From Azospirillum thiophilum (GTDB taxonomy: Bacteria; Pseudomonadota; Alphaproteobacteria; Azospirillales; Azospirillaceae), in NCBI RefSeq assembly GCF_001305595.1, contig NZ_CP012403.1, forward strand, positions 518,501 through 582,500: DNA of 64,000 bases, read 5' to 3'. Shown piece after piece: positions 31,735 to 40,400 of this stretch; within the stretch, counting starts at the first letter, position 1; every line of letters starts with the position of its first letter. Below the pieces are notes generated by a model. That model was not told the origin of the DNA and ran no database searches. It saw nothing but the letters and a program-made list of their open reading frames with translations. Position numbers and translations under genes: made by a program.

Positions 31735-32811
31735 ATGCCGCTTGAAGATTCGATGTTCCGCGCGCCCGATGAGACCGCCCGACTGGATTGGGCGGCGGTC
31801 ACCGCCCACCTGGCGGCGCACGGGCTGCGGCTCGACCACGAAACCCCGCCCCGCCAGTTCAGCGGCGGACTGGCCAACCTGAATTTCCTGGTCTCGGTCG
31901 ACGGGATCCCGGCGGTCCTGCGCTCGCCGCCGCCCGGACCGCTGCCGCCGGGCGCCAACGACATGGCCCGCGAGCACCGCATCCTCAGCCGGCTGTGGCG
32001 CGCCCTGCCGCTGGCGCCGAAGAGCCTGCATCTGTGCGAGGATGCCGGCGTCGCCGGCCATCCCTTCATTCTGCTGGAATACCGGCAGGGCGTGACGCTG
32101 GCCGGCGCTGCGCCGCCGCCGCTGGAGCGGCGGCCGGCGGCGGGCGCCCGGCTGGGACCGTTGCTGGTCGATGCCCTGGCCGACATCCACGCCGTCGATC
32201 CGGCCGCCGTCGGGCTCGACGGGTTCGGGCGGCCGGACGGCTTCCTCGACCGCGCAGTCGCCGGCTGGACCAGGCGTGCCCATCTCTCCGCCGGACCGGA
32301 CGGCCCCCCGCCGCCGGCCGTCGAGCTGGCCGGCTGGCTGACGGACCGGCTGAACCGGGTCCGGCCCGGCCCGCCGACCCTGCTGCACAACGATTTCAAG
32401 CTGGACAACCTGATCCTCGACCCCGACCGGCTGGAACCGGTCGCGATCCTCGATTGGGACCAGGGCACGCGCGGCGACCCGCTCTTCGATCTCGCCACCC
32501 TGCTCAGCTATTGGACGGAAGCCGATGATCCGCCGGTGATGCACGATCTGGCGCAGATGCCGACGGCGCGCTTCGGCTTCCCGAGCCGGCGGGACGCGGC
32601 GGAACGCTACGCCGCCCGCACCGGCCGCGACCTGGCGGACTTCCGGTTCCATCGCGTGCTCGCCCTGTTCAAGCTGGCGGTGGTCTTCCAGCAGCTCCAC
32701 GGCCGCTACCGCAGCGGCACCACCAGCGACCCGCGCTATGCCGGCTTCGGCGCCCTCGCGCGCGGCCTGTTCGATTTCACCCACGATATCGCCCAAGGGC
32801 GTGGCTTCTGA
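31735..32811 (+). CDS. APH-type phosphotransferase (LvaA / ACAD10-11 kinase-domain-like)
   Basis: A 358-residue kinase-fold protein of the aminoglycoside phosphotransferase superfamily. FSGGLANLNFLV is the nucleotide loop, LLHNDFKLDNLIL is the catalytic loop (His218, Asp220, Asn225), and ILDWDQGTRGDPLFDLATLL is the metal-binding DFG equivalent (Asp240). In animals this domain is fused to an acyl-CoA dehydrogenase (ACAD10/11); in Pseudomonas putida the separate LvaA phosphorylates 4-hydroxyacyl-CoA. Here it is followed at once by an ACAD gene, so phosphorylation of a hydroxyacyl-CoA is the best guess. ATG at 31753 is an alternative start. No LvaB homologue is seen. Confidence 0.82.
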   Translation: MPLEDSMFRAPDETARLDWAAVTAHLAAHGLRLDHETPPRQFSGGLANLNFLVSVDGIPAVLRSPPPGPLPPGANDMAREHRILSRLWRALPLAPKSLHLCEDAGVAGHPFILLEYRQGVTLAGAAPPPLERRPAAGARLGPLLVDALADIHAVDPAAVGLDGFGRPDGFLDRAVAGWTRRAHLSAGPDGPPPPAVELAGWLTDRLNRVRPGPPTLLHNDFKLDNLILDPDRLEPVAILDWDQGTRGDPLFDLATLLSYWTEADDPPVMHDLAQMPTARFGFPSRRDAAERYAARTGRDLADFRFHRVLALFKLAVVFQQLHGRYRSGTTSDPRYAGFGALARGLFDFTHDIAQGRGF

Positions 32812-32857
32812 AACGCCCCCGTTCCACGACGATCATTGCCAGGGACAGGAACCCCCG

Positions 32858-34039
32858 ATGGACTTCTCGCTGCCGCCCGACCTGATCGCGGTGAGGGACC
32901 GCACCCGGTCCTTCGTACGCGACGCCCTCATCCCTCTCGAAAACGACCCGCGCCAGGGCCCGCACGGGCCGTCCGACGAATTCCGCCGCGAGCTGAACGC
33001 GCTGGCCCGCGACGCCGGGCTGCTCGCCCCGCACATGCCCGGGGAGTGGGGCGGGCTGGGGCTCGACCACCGCGGCAAGGCGGTGGTGTTCGAAGCGGCC
33101 GGCTACGGGCTGCTGGGACCGCTGGCGCTCAACATCGCCGCGCCCGACGAAGGCAACATGCATCTGCTGGAGCAGGTGGCGGACGAGCGGCAGAAGCGCC
33201 GCTGGCTCGCCCCCCTGGCGCTCGGCGAGATCCGCTCCTGCTTCGCGATGACCGAGCCGCATCCGGGCGCCGGCTCCGACCCGTCGCTGCTGCTCACCAG
33301 CTACCGCCGAACCCCCGGCGGATACGTGATCAACGGCACCAAATGGCTGATCAGCGGCGCCGAGGGCGCGGGCGTCTGCATCATCATGGCGCGCGACGAG
33401 GACTCTCCCGACGGCGAACCGCGCGCCACCATGTTCCTCGCCGACATGGACCGGCCCGGCATCGTGATCGAGCGCACGCTCGACACGCTGGACCAGAGCT
33501 TCCCCGGCGGCCATTGCGTGGTGTCCTTCCAGGATCTTGTCGTTCCGGAGGAGGATGTGCTGGGTCGGGAGGGCGAGGGATTCCGCTACGCCCAGGTCCG
33601 GCTGGCGCCGGCCCGGCTGACCCACTGCATGCGCTGGCTGGGGGCCGCGCACCGCGCCCACGACGTCGCCACCGCCTACGCCCGCGAACGCCGCGCCTTC
33701 GGCAAGGCGCTGATCGACCATGAGGGGATCGGCTTCCAGCTCGCCGACAACGAACTGGATCTTCACACCTGCGGGCTGGTCGTCGCGCACGCCGCCTGGG
33801 TGCTCGACCAGGGCGGCAAGGGGCGCCATGAATCGAGCGTGGCCAAGGTGATCTGCTCGGAGGCCATCTGGCGCGTGGTCGACCGCAGCCTGCAGGTGCT
33901 GGGCGGGCTCGGCACCACCCGCGACACGGTGGTCGAGCGCATCTTCCGCGAGGTTCGTCCCTTCCGCATCTACGACGGCCCGTCCGAAGTCCACCGCTGG
34001 AGCATCGCGCGCAAGCTGGCGCGGGAGGGCGTGCAATGA
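32858..34039 (+). CDS. acyl-CoA dehydrogenase, ACAD10/11 (LvaC) type
   Basis: A 393-residue FAD-dependent dehydrogenase. The start at 32858 (MDFSLPPDLIAVRDRTRSFV) is 46 bases after the kinase stop and preceded by AGGA. Motifs: SCFAMTEPHPGAGSDPSLL (FAD/substrate loop), INGTKWLISGAEGA, and the C-terminal YDGPSEVHRWSIA, where Asp373 replaces the usual catalytic Glu. That DGPxEVH pattern is what I recall for ACAD10/11-type enzymes. With the kinase it could remove a 4-phosphate from an acyl-CoA to give an enoyl-CoA; otherwise it would do ordinary alpha,beta-dehydrogenation. Overlaps the next gene by four bases. Confidence 0.87.
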   Translation: MDFSLPPDLIAVRDRTRSFVRDALIPLENDPRQGPHGPSDEFRRELNALARDAGLLAPHMPGEWGGLGLDHRGKAVVFEAAGYGLLGPLALNIAAPDEGNMHLLEQVADERQKRRWLAPLALGEIRSCFAMTEPHPGAGSDPSLLLTSYRRTPGGYVINGTKWLISGAEGAGVCIIMARDEDSPDGEPRATMFLADMDRPGIVIERTLDTLDQSFPGGHCVVSFQDLVVPEEDVLGREGEGFRYAQVRLAPARLTHCMRWLGAAHRAHDVATAYARERRAFGKALIDHEGIGFQLADNELDLHTCGLVVAHAAWVLDQGGKGRHESSVAKVICSEAIWRVVDRSLQVLGGLGTTRDTVVERIFREVRPFRIYDGPSEVHRWSIARKLAREGVQ

Positions 34040-34836
34040 GCGCCGTTTCGACGCCCACCCTGCAGCAGCGCATGGCCGGCCTGTTCGACCTGACCGGAAA
34101 GGTGGCGGTGGTCACCGGCGGCGGGCGCGGCATCGGCCGCTCGATCGCCGGGGGGCTGGCCGGCTTCGGGGCGGAGATCGTCCTGAGCGGCCGCAACACC
34201 GCCACGCTGGCCGCCACCGCCGGGGAGATGGACGCCCAGGGCGCCAAGGTCTGGTGGCACGCCGCCGACGTCGCGCGCGAGGAGGAGGTGGCGGCGCTGC
34301 TCGCCGCCGTCCTGGAACGGCACGGGCGGATCGACGTGCTGGTGAACAACGCCGGCATCAATCCGACCTACAAGGCGGCCGAAACGCTGACCCGCGAGGA
34401 CTGGCAGCCGATCATCGACATCAATCTGGGCGGCGTCTTCCATTGCTGCCGCCATTTCGGCGCCGCGATGGTGGAGCGCGGAACGGGCAGCATCATCAAC
34501 ATCAGTTCGGTCGGCGGCCATGTCGGTCTGCGCAAGACGCTGCCCTACTGCGCGGCCAAGGGCGGGCTGGAGATGATGACCAAGTCGCTTGCCATCGACT
34601 GGGCGGCCTCCGGCGTCCGGGTCAACAGCATCGCCCCCGGCTTCGTCGAAACCGACCTGACCGCCGGCGTCCGCGAACACGAGCAGATTTCCCGCCGCCT
34701 GCTCGGCCAGACGCCGATGGGCCGCTTCTGCGGTCCCGACGAGCTGATCGGTGCCGCCGTGTTCCTGGCGTCGGCCGCCTCGGCCTACGTCACCGGGCAC
34801 AGCATCCTGGTGGATGGCGGGTGGACCGCGCAATGA
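34036..34836 (+). CDS. SDR family oxidoreductase
   Basis: A 266-residue short-chain dehydrogenase with the cofactor motif TGGGRGIG (27-34), NNAG near 104-107, Ser157 or Ser158, and the catalytic Tyr171-x-x-x-Lys175 (YCAAK). Its start and stop overlap both neighbours (ATGA at each end), so it is tightly coupled to the ACAD and racemase genes. It probably oxidises a hydroxyacyl-CoA; the position matches lvaD in the Pseudomonas levulinate operon. Confidence 0.9.
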   Translation: MSAVSTPTLQQRMAGLFDLTGKVAVVTGGGRGIGRSIAGGLAGFGAEIVLSGRNTATLAATAGEMDAQGAKVWWHAADVAREEEVAALLAAVLERHGRIDVLVNNAGINPTYKAAETLTREDWQPIIDINLGGVFHCCRHFGAAMVERGTGSIINISSVGGHVGLRKTLPYCAAKGGLEMMTKSLAIDWAASGVRVNSIAPGFVETDLTAGVREHEQISRRLLGQTPMGRFCGPDELIGAAVFLASAASAYVTGHSILVDGGWTAQ

Positions 34837-36044
34837 CGGCCGCCCCCTCCCCCACCGCTCCCCCAGCCGCCGAGGCGCTGGCCGGGCTGGTCGTGCTCGA
34901 CCTGACCCGCCTGCTGCCCGGCGCCTTCTGCACCCAGCTCCTCGCCGATCTGGGCGCCACGGTCGTCAAGATCGAGGAGCCCGGACGCGGCGACTACAAC
35001 CGCGCCTTCGAACCGCTGAACGTCGCGGAATCAGGTTCCTTCCTGCTGCTGAACCGCAACAAGAAGAGCGTCACGCTGAACCTGAAGACCGGGGAGGGCA
35101 AGGCGATCCTGAAGCGTCTCGCCCTCCGGGCCGACGTGCTGGTCGAGGGCTTCCGGCCCGGCGTGATGGACCGGCTGGGCGTCGGCTACGAGACGCTGGC
35201 CCGCGACAACCCCCGTCTGGTCTATTGCGCGATCTCCGGCTTCGGGCAGGACGGCCCCTTCGCCAAGGCTCCCGGCCACGACCTCAACTACATGGCGATC
35301 GCCGGCGCCCTGCCGCTGTTCGCCAAGGCCGGGGAGGATCCCATCGTGCCGGGCCTGTCGATCGCCGACCAGGGCGGCGGCTCGCTGATGGCGGCCTTCG
35401 GCATCCTGGCGGCGGTGCTCGCCCGGCGGGCCACCGGGCGCGGCCAGTTCGTCGACGTCTCGATGACCGACGGGGTGGTGGCCTGGCTGGCCTACCACGC
35501 CGCCGACCGCTTCTTCGCCGGCATCGAGCCGAAGGGCGGCGAACGCCGCTTCCTCGGCCAGGCGCCCTGCTACAACGTCTTCCGCTGCGCCGACGGCCGC
35601 TGCATCACGCTGGGCTGCATCGAGGAGAATTTCTGGCACCGCTTCTGCGATCTGGCCGGACTTGGGGATCTGAAGGACCGGCAGTGGCCCGAGGGGGCGG
35701 AGGCAGCCGCCCAGATGGCGCGGGTCGGCGACCTGATGGCGAGCCGGACCTGCGCCGAGTGGATGGATCTGCTCGGCCCCGCCGACCTGCCGGTCGCCCC
35801 GGTCAACAGCATGAGCGAGGCGTTCGAGCACCCCCAGCTCAAGCACCGGGACATGCTGCTGCATATGGACCATCCGGTGGAGGGACGGATCCCGCAGCTG
35901 GGATTCCCGATCAAGTTCTCCGGCACGCCTGGGCGTCTGCGCACGCCACCGCCGCTGCTGGGCGAGCACACCGACGAAATTCTGGCCACGCTCGGCTATG
36001 GCGGCGACGATGTCGCGCGGCTGCGCGCGGATAAGGTCCTATAG
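34833..36044 (+). CDS. CaiB/BaiF family protein, alpha-methylacyl-CoA racemase-like
   Basis: A 403-residue family III CoA-transferase fold protein. The sequence GHDLNYMAIAGAL with His149, and Asp179 in ADQGGGS exactly 30 residues later, matches the catalytic His/Asp pair of alpha-methylacyl-CoA racemase (His126 and Asp156 in the Mycobacterium enzyme). This favours racemisation of 2-methyl-branched acyl-CoA over CoA transfer. Such a racemase is needed before dehydrogenation of chains with a methyl branch, as in sterol or isoprenoid acid side chains. It starts inside the SDR stop. Confidence 0.82.
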   Translation: MTAAPSPTAPPAAEALAGLVVLDLTRLLPGAFCTQLLADLGATVVKIEEPGRGDYNRAFEPLNVAESGSFLLLNRNKKSVTLNLKTGEGKAILKRLALRADVLVEGFRPGVMDRLGVGYETLARDNPRLVYCAISGFGQDGPFAKAPGHDLNYMAIAGALPLFAKAGEDPIVPGLSIADQGGGSLMAAFGILAAVLARRATGRGQFVDVSMTDGVVAWLAYHAADRFFAGIEPKGGERRFLGQAPCYNVFRCADGRCITLGCIEENFWHRFCDLAGLGDLKDRQWPEGAEAAAQMARVGDLMASRTCAEWMDLLGPADLPVAPVNSMSEAFEHPQLKHRDMLLHMDHPVEGRIPQLGFPIKFSGTPGRLRTPPPLLGEHTDEILATLGYGGDDVARLRADKVL

Positions 36045-36108
36045 GCGCCAGCGGCAATCAAGACCGCGCACAAGCGCGCATCAACCCGCCCAAGGGGGAG
36101 GAAACGCC

Positions 36109-37722
36109 ATGCCCACCACCACCGCACCCGGCCAGCCCTTCGCGTGGAACATTCCGGAATCCTTCAACTTCGGGGCCGACGTCGTCGACCGCCACGCCGC
36201 CGACCCGGCGCTGACCGCGCTGCTCTGGTCGAATGCGGCGGGAAAGGAGGAGCGCTACAGCTACGCCGACATGGCGCGGCTGACCAACCGCTTCGCCAAC
36301 GCGCTGGCCGCGCGCGGCATCGCCAAGGGCGACCGGGTGCTGGTCATGCTGCCGCGCATTCCCCAATGGCAGATCGCCCTGGTCGGCTGCCTGAAGCTGG
36401 GGGCCATCCCGATTCCCTGCATCGAGATGCTGACCGAGCGGGACATCGCCTACCGCCTCGCCCATTCCGAAGCGCGGGCGGTGGTGACGACGGCGGCTTC
36501 GACCGCGAAGTTTGCCGCCATCGCCGGGATGCCGGCGCTGCGCATCGCCGTGGGCGATCCGCCGACGGGCTGGACCAGCTGGGCGGCAGCGCTGGAGGAG
36601 GCGCCGGACGCCTTCGTCCCGGCGGCGGTCCAGGCGGAAGACCCCGCGATCCTCTTCTACACCTCCGGCTCGACCGGCCATCCCAAGGGCGTCACCCACG
36701 CGGCCCGCGCGCTCTACGCCTGGCGCGTCTCGGCCGAGCATTGGCATGGGCTCCAGCGCGGCGACGTCATGTGGTGCACCGCCGACACCGGCTGGAGCAA
36801 GGCCGGCACCAGCATCCTGTTCGGCCCCTGGAGCCGGGGAGCGGCGGTGGTCTTCCACGACGGTCCCTTCGACCCGCGCGCGCGCTTCGAGCGGATGGTG
36901 CGCCACCGCGTGAATGTCTTCTGCGCCGCCGCCACCGAATTCCGCCGCCTGGTGCAGGAGGACGTCGCCGGCCTCGACCTGTCGGCGCTGCGCCAGGCGA
37001 TCTCCGCCGGGGAGTCGGTGAACCCGGCGGTGGTCAAGCGCTGGACCGCGCTGACCGGCGTGCCGCTACGCGAGGCCTACGGCCAGACCGAGACGCTGAT
37101 GACCGTGCTGACCATGGCGGCGGACGAACCGCGCCCGGGCTCGATGGGCCGCGCCGCGCCCGGGTCCGACATCGCGGTGATCGACGAGGAGGGCCGCCGG
37201 CTGCCGCCCGACACCCCCGGCCTGCTGGCGGTCGGGCTGCCCAACCCGCAGGTCATGCTGGGCTACTGGAAGGATCCGGAACTCACCGCCGACAGCCGCC
37301 TGGAGGGGCCGGACGGCAGCTGGTTCCTGACCGGGGACAGGGCGACGCTGGATGCCGACGGCTATTTCCACTATCTCGGCCGCAATGACGATCTGATCAA
37401 CTCTGCCGGCTACCGGATCGGCCCGCTGGAGGTCGAGAACGCCCTGATCGAGCATCCTGCCGTCCAGGAGGTCGCCGCCGTGCCCAGCCCGGACGAGGAG
37501 CGCGGCGAGGTGGTCAAGGCCTTCGTCGTGCTGCGCGCCGGCCTGTCCGGCTCGCCCGAGCTGGTGAAGGAGCTGCAGGACTTCGTCAAGACCCTCACCG
37601 CCCCCTACAAGTACCCGCGCCGCATCGAGTTCGTCGACGAATTGCCGAAGAACCCAAGCGGCAAGATCCTGCGCCGAGAACTGAAAGCGCGCGAATTCGC
37701 AGCCCATGGCGCCACCCCATGA
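36109..37722 (+). CDS. acyl-CoA synthetase, medium-chain (ACSM-like)
   Basis: A 537-residue adenylate-forming ligase. The start at 36109 has AGGGGGAGGAAACGCC upstream. Motifs: ILFYTSGSTGHPKGVTH (P-loop), WCTADTGWSKAG, EAYGQTETLM (A5), FLTGDRATLDADGYFHYLGRNDDLINSAGYRIGPLEVE (A7-A8), and the C-terminal catalytic lysine in LPKNPSGKILRREL. The GWSKA-type motif is typical of medium-chain/ACSM enzymes. It corresponds in position to lvaE and is the third acid-activating enzyme of the island. Confidence 0.9.
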   Translation: MPTTTAPGQPFAWNIPESFNFGADVVDRHAADPALTALLWSNAAGKEERYSYADMARLTNRFANALAARGIAKGDRVLVMLPRIPQWQIALVGCLKLGAIPIPCIEMLTERDIAYRLAHSEARAVVTTAASTAKFAAIAGMPALRIAVGDPPTGWTSWAAALEEAPDAFVPAAVQAEDPAILFYTSGSTGHPKGVTHAARALYAWRVSAEHWHGLQRGDVMWCTADTGWSKAGTSILFGPWSRGAAVVFHDGPFDPRARFERMVRHRVNVFCAAATEFRRLVQEDVAGLDLSALRQAISAGESVNPAVVKRWTALTGVPLREAYGQTETLMTVLTMAADEPRPGSMGRAAPGSDIAVIDEEGRRLPPDTPGLLAVGLPNPQVMLGYWKDPELTADSRLEGPDGSWFLTGDRATLDADGYFHYLGRNDDLINSAGYRIGPLEVENALIEHPAVQEVAAVPSPDEERGEVVKAFVVLRAGLSGSPELVKELQDFVKTLTAPYKYPRRIEFVDELPKNPSGKILRRELKAREFAAHGATP

Positions 37723-37819
37723 CCGCTCCGACGGTTTCCAGCGAGCCGGCGGACGGCGTCGCGCGCTTCGTCGGCTTCCGACCTCCCCCTCCGCTCCCCA
37801 TCATTGAGGACAGCCGGAC

Positions 37820-38581
37820 ATGAATCCGTCGACCCATCCCGTCATCGTCACCGGCGCGGCCTCCGGCCTTGGCGCCGCCACCGCACGGGCCTTCGCCGAA
37901 GCCGGGTCTAAGGTCGCGCTGCTCGACCTGTCCGCCGACCGTCTGGCGTCGGTTGCCGCGGAGACCGGCGGCCTTGCCATTCCGTGCGACGTCACCGACG
38001 CCGCCTCGGCCGAACGCGCGGTGGCAATGGCCACCGCCGCCCACGGACCGGCACGCATCCTGGTCAACTGCGCCGGCATCGCTCCGGCCGGCCGCATCGT
38101 CGGCCGCGACGGGCCCCAACCGCTCGACGAGTTCGCCCGCGTCGTGTCGGTCAATCTGATCGGCACCTTCAACCTGATGCGGCTCGCCGCCGCGGCGATG
38201 ACGACGCTGGAGCCGTTGGAGGACGGGGAGCGCGGCGTGATCGTCAACACCGCGTCGGTCGCCGCCTACGAGGGGCAGATCGGACAGGCCGCCTATGCGG
38301 CGTCGAAAGGGGGCGTCGCCTCCCTGACCCTTCCGGCCGCCCGCGAACTGGCCCGCCACGGCGTGCGGGTGGCGGCGATCGCGCCCGGCCTGTTCGGAAC
38401 GCCAATGGTCACCGCCATGCCGCAGGAGGTCCAGGACGCCATCGTCGCCAACATCCCGTTCCCCCACCGCTTCGGCAAGCCGGAGGAGTATGCCCGCATG
38501 GTCCTGTCCATCGTCGGGAATCCGATGGTGAACGGGTCGGTCATCCGGCTCGACGCCGCGCTGCGCATGCAGCCGAAGTGA
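37820..38581 (+). CDS. SDR, 3-hydroxyacyl-CoA dehydrogenase type II-like
   Basis: A 253-residue short-chain dehydrogenase with TGAASGLG (11-18), Ser146, Tyr159 and Lys163 (YAASK). The sequence IVNTASVAAYEGQIGQAAYAASKGGVASLTLPAARELA and the end LDAALRMQPK are characteristic of HSD10-type 3-hydroxy-2-methylacyl-CoA dehydrogenases. Oxidation of a 3-hydroxy-2-methylacyl-CoA fits the racemase and thiolase in the same island. A gap of 97 bases from the synthetase is the largest in this operon. Confidence 0.88.
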   Translation: MNPSTHPVIVTGAASGLGAATARAFAEAGSKVALLDLSADRLASVAAETGGLAIPCDVTDAASAERAVAMATAAHGPARILVNCAGIAPAGRIVGRDGPQPLDEFARVVSVNLIGTFNLMRLAAAAMTTLEPLEDGERGVIVNTASVAAYEGQIGQAAYAASKGGVASLTLPAARELARHGVRVAAIAPGLFGTPMVTAMPQEVQDAIVANIPFPHRFGKPEEYARMVLSIVGNPMVNGSVIRLDAALRMQPK

Positions 38582-38591
38582 GGCGGGCAGG

Positions 38592-39290
38592 ATGACGGGG
38601 CAGGAGACGGTCCGCCGCCGGATCCATCTGGTACGGCACGGGGAGGTGGCGTATTTCGACCGGTCGGGACAGCCGCACAACCCGCGCGACGTCGCGCTGA
38701 CGCCGGCCGGGCGGAAGCAGGTGGAGGCGCTCGCCCTCCATCTGGCCGCTGTTCCCATCGATCGGGCGGTGTGCTCCGGCCTGCCGCGCACGCGGGAAAC
38801 CGCCGGGATCCTCATCGCCGGGCGCGGGCTGCCGCTGGAGGAGGATGACGGCTTCCGTGAAATCCGCGGCGGCCGGCTGCGGGATCTGCCGGTGGACGGC
38901 ATCGAGGAGCGGCTGGCCAGCGCCTACACGCCTTGCAGCGAGGAGGGAGGACGGTTCCTTGGCGGGGACGTCTTCGCCGCCTTCGCCGAACGGGTGGGCG
39001 CGGCCTTCCACCGGCTGGTCGCTGCACCGGACTGGCGGTCCCTGCTGCTGGTCGCGCACGACGGCGTGAACCGCGCCATCCTGTGCCACGCCCTCGGCTG
39101 CGGGTTGGCCGCTTTGGCGGCGCTGGAACAGGATTACGCCGGCCTCAACATCATCGACCTGGAACCGGACGATTCCGGTGGCTGGCGGCCGCTGGTCCGC
39201 ACCGTGAACATGACCGCCTATGACGCCGTGAAGGCGGACCTTCACGCGACGTCGATGGAGCAGGTGGTCCGCAGCCGCCACCGCGCCTGA
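38592..39290 (+). CDS. histidine phosphatase (phosphoglycerate mutase-like) family protein
   Basis: A 232-residue protein with the phospho-acceptor motif RHG (Arg15-His16-Gly17), CSGLPRTRETA and the second catalytic His156 (LLLVAHDGVNRAIL). It starts 10 bases after the SDR stop, so it is the last gene of the plus-strand operon. A phosphatase beside a probable hydroxyacyl-CoA kinase is suggestive, but the family also includes general phosphatases. It converges on the GntR gene with a 13-base gap. Confidence 0.85.
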   Translation: MTGQETVRRRIHLVRHGEVAYFDRSGQPHNPRDVALTPAGRKQVEALALHLAAVPIDRAVCSGLPRTRETAGILIAGRGLPLEEDDGFREIRGGRLRDLPVDGIEERLASAYTPCSEEGGRFLGGDVFAAFAERVGAAFHRLVAAPDWRSLLLVAHDGVNRAILCHALGCGLAALAALEQDYAGLNIIDLEPDDSGGWRPLVRTVNMTAYDAVKADLHATSMEQVVRSRHRA

Positions 39291-39303
39291 CGGCGGCCCC
39301 CGG

Positions 39304-40038
39304 TCATTCGAAATAGCTGCTGTTGTCGACCGGCTGGTTCATGTCGAGATCAGCCAGCTCGTAGCCTCGCCGGAAATCCTTGATGTGCTTTTCCATCCAC
39401 TGCGCCGCATGCTTGGGGTCGCGGTTGCGGATTCCGTTTACGACTTCCCGGTGGGCGGAGAGCAGGCGATCCTTGGCATTCAGCCGCGACATCACCTGAT
39501 AGAAGGCGGGGTAGAACAGCAGGCCGATCGGCTCCCGCGCCAGCAGCAGAGCGCGGTTGCGCGACGCCTTGGCGACCAGGAGATGGAACTCGATGTCCAG
39601 GGCGACGAGCTTCTGTTCATGCTCCAGGCAATCGGCGGTCTCCCGAAGATTGACCTCGAGCCGTTCGATCTCCTCGTCTGTCGCGCGGATCGCCGCCAGT
39701 TCCGACGCACGGACCTCCAGCGGCAGCATGGTTTCCCACAATTCGAGGAATGTGATCTCGTGCAGGATCATGGCTTGGCTGACGCGGGAGGCCAGCTCCT
39801 GTTCCCGTGGCAGGCTGATGACCAGACGGCGAGCGCTCTTGCGGAACACGAGCCCGCTCTGCTCCAGCACGCGAATCGCTTCGCGCACGGTGGAACGGTT
39901 GACCCCGAGTTGCTTGGCGAGATCCAATTCGGAGGGCAACTGCTGCCCAACCTTGTAGATGCCTTGCATGATACATTTTTCGATGTTCGAAGCCACCAGA
40001 TGATAGGCCGGCTGAACATCGACTTTCTCGAAGACCAT
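39304..40038 (-). CDS. GntR/FCD family transcriptional regulator
   Basis: A FadR-type regulator of 244 residues from the ATG at 40038 (MVFEKVDVQPAYHLVASNIEKCI); the frame is open up to 40131 and a longer form is possible. The winged helix includes LPSELDLAKQLGVNRSTVREAIRVLEQSGLV, followed by an FCD domain (WETMLPLEVRASELA...DIEFHLLVAKASRN). FCD regulators usually sense acids, so control of the island's plus operon is plausible. It lies just inside the 43-bp repeat at 40191. Confidence 0.85.
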   Translation of the reverse strand: MVFEKVDVQPAYHLVASNIEKCIMQGIYKVGQQLPSELDLAKQLGVNRSTVREAIRVLEQSGLVFRKSARRLVISLPREQELASRVSQAMILHEITFLELWETMLPLEVRASELAAIRATDEEIERLEVNLRETADCLEHEQKLVALDIEFHLLVAKASRNRALLLAREPIGLLFYPAFYQVMSRLNAKDRLLSAHREVVNGIRNRDPKHAAQWMEKHIKDFRRGYELADLDMNQPVDNSSYFE

Positions 40039-40190
40039 GGGACTGTGTTCAATCAAGGATGCGTCCTCTTGGCTCCAAAGCTCTGCATCGACCCGGTCGA
40101 CGGATCGAACAACGTCGGGCAGTCGGACCATCGTACCTTTTTCCCGAGCTGCCGACCAGCGCTAACGGCTTCCGCTTCGTCGATCTGTCA

Positions 40191-40233
40191 GAACTTGTTC
40201 GTAGCAGGGACGTCCCGGCTCGCGGCGGTCGGG
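40191..40233 (+). repeat. 43-bp repeat, island-right copy
   Basis: Begins GAACTTGTTCGTAGCAGGGA and ends GCGGCGGTCGGG. It matches the reverse complement of 12935-12977 at 42 of 43 positions, with sequence identity ending abruptly at both sides. Its GAACTTGTTC end faces the catabolic island, as does that of the other copy. It is fused directly to an aldehyde dehydrogenase remnant, with no transposase left. Confidence 0.8.
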
Positions 40234-40400
40234 CCACCCGCAAAATCCGGTCCGGGCAGGTCCATATCAACTATCCCGCCTGGGATCCCCATGCGCCTTT
40301 CGGAGGCTACAAGCAGTCCGGCAATGGACGAGAATATGGAGTCTTCGGGCTGGAAGAGTGCCTCGAAACCAAAGCCATCCCGGGCTATCACCCGTCATGA
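40234..40400 (+). pseudogene. aldehyde dehydrogenase C-terminal remnant
   Basis: About 50 residues in frame before the stop at 40398-40400: GQVHINYPAWDPHAPFGGYK, QSGNGREYGVFGLEE and CLETKAIPGY. This is the conserved C-terminus of NAD-dependent aldehyde dehydrogenases (the PFGGxKxSGxGRExG...LExYxExK block). The Rossmann and catalytic parts are absent and the fragment begins right after the 43-bp repeat. It is therefore a gene cut by an insertion or recombination. Confidence 0.85.
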
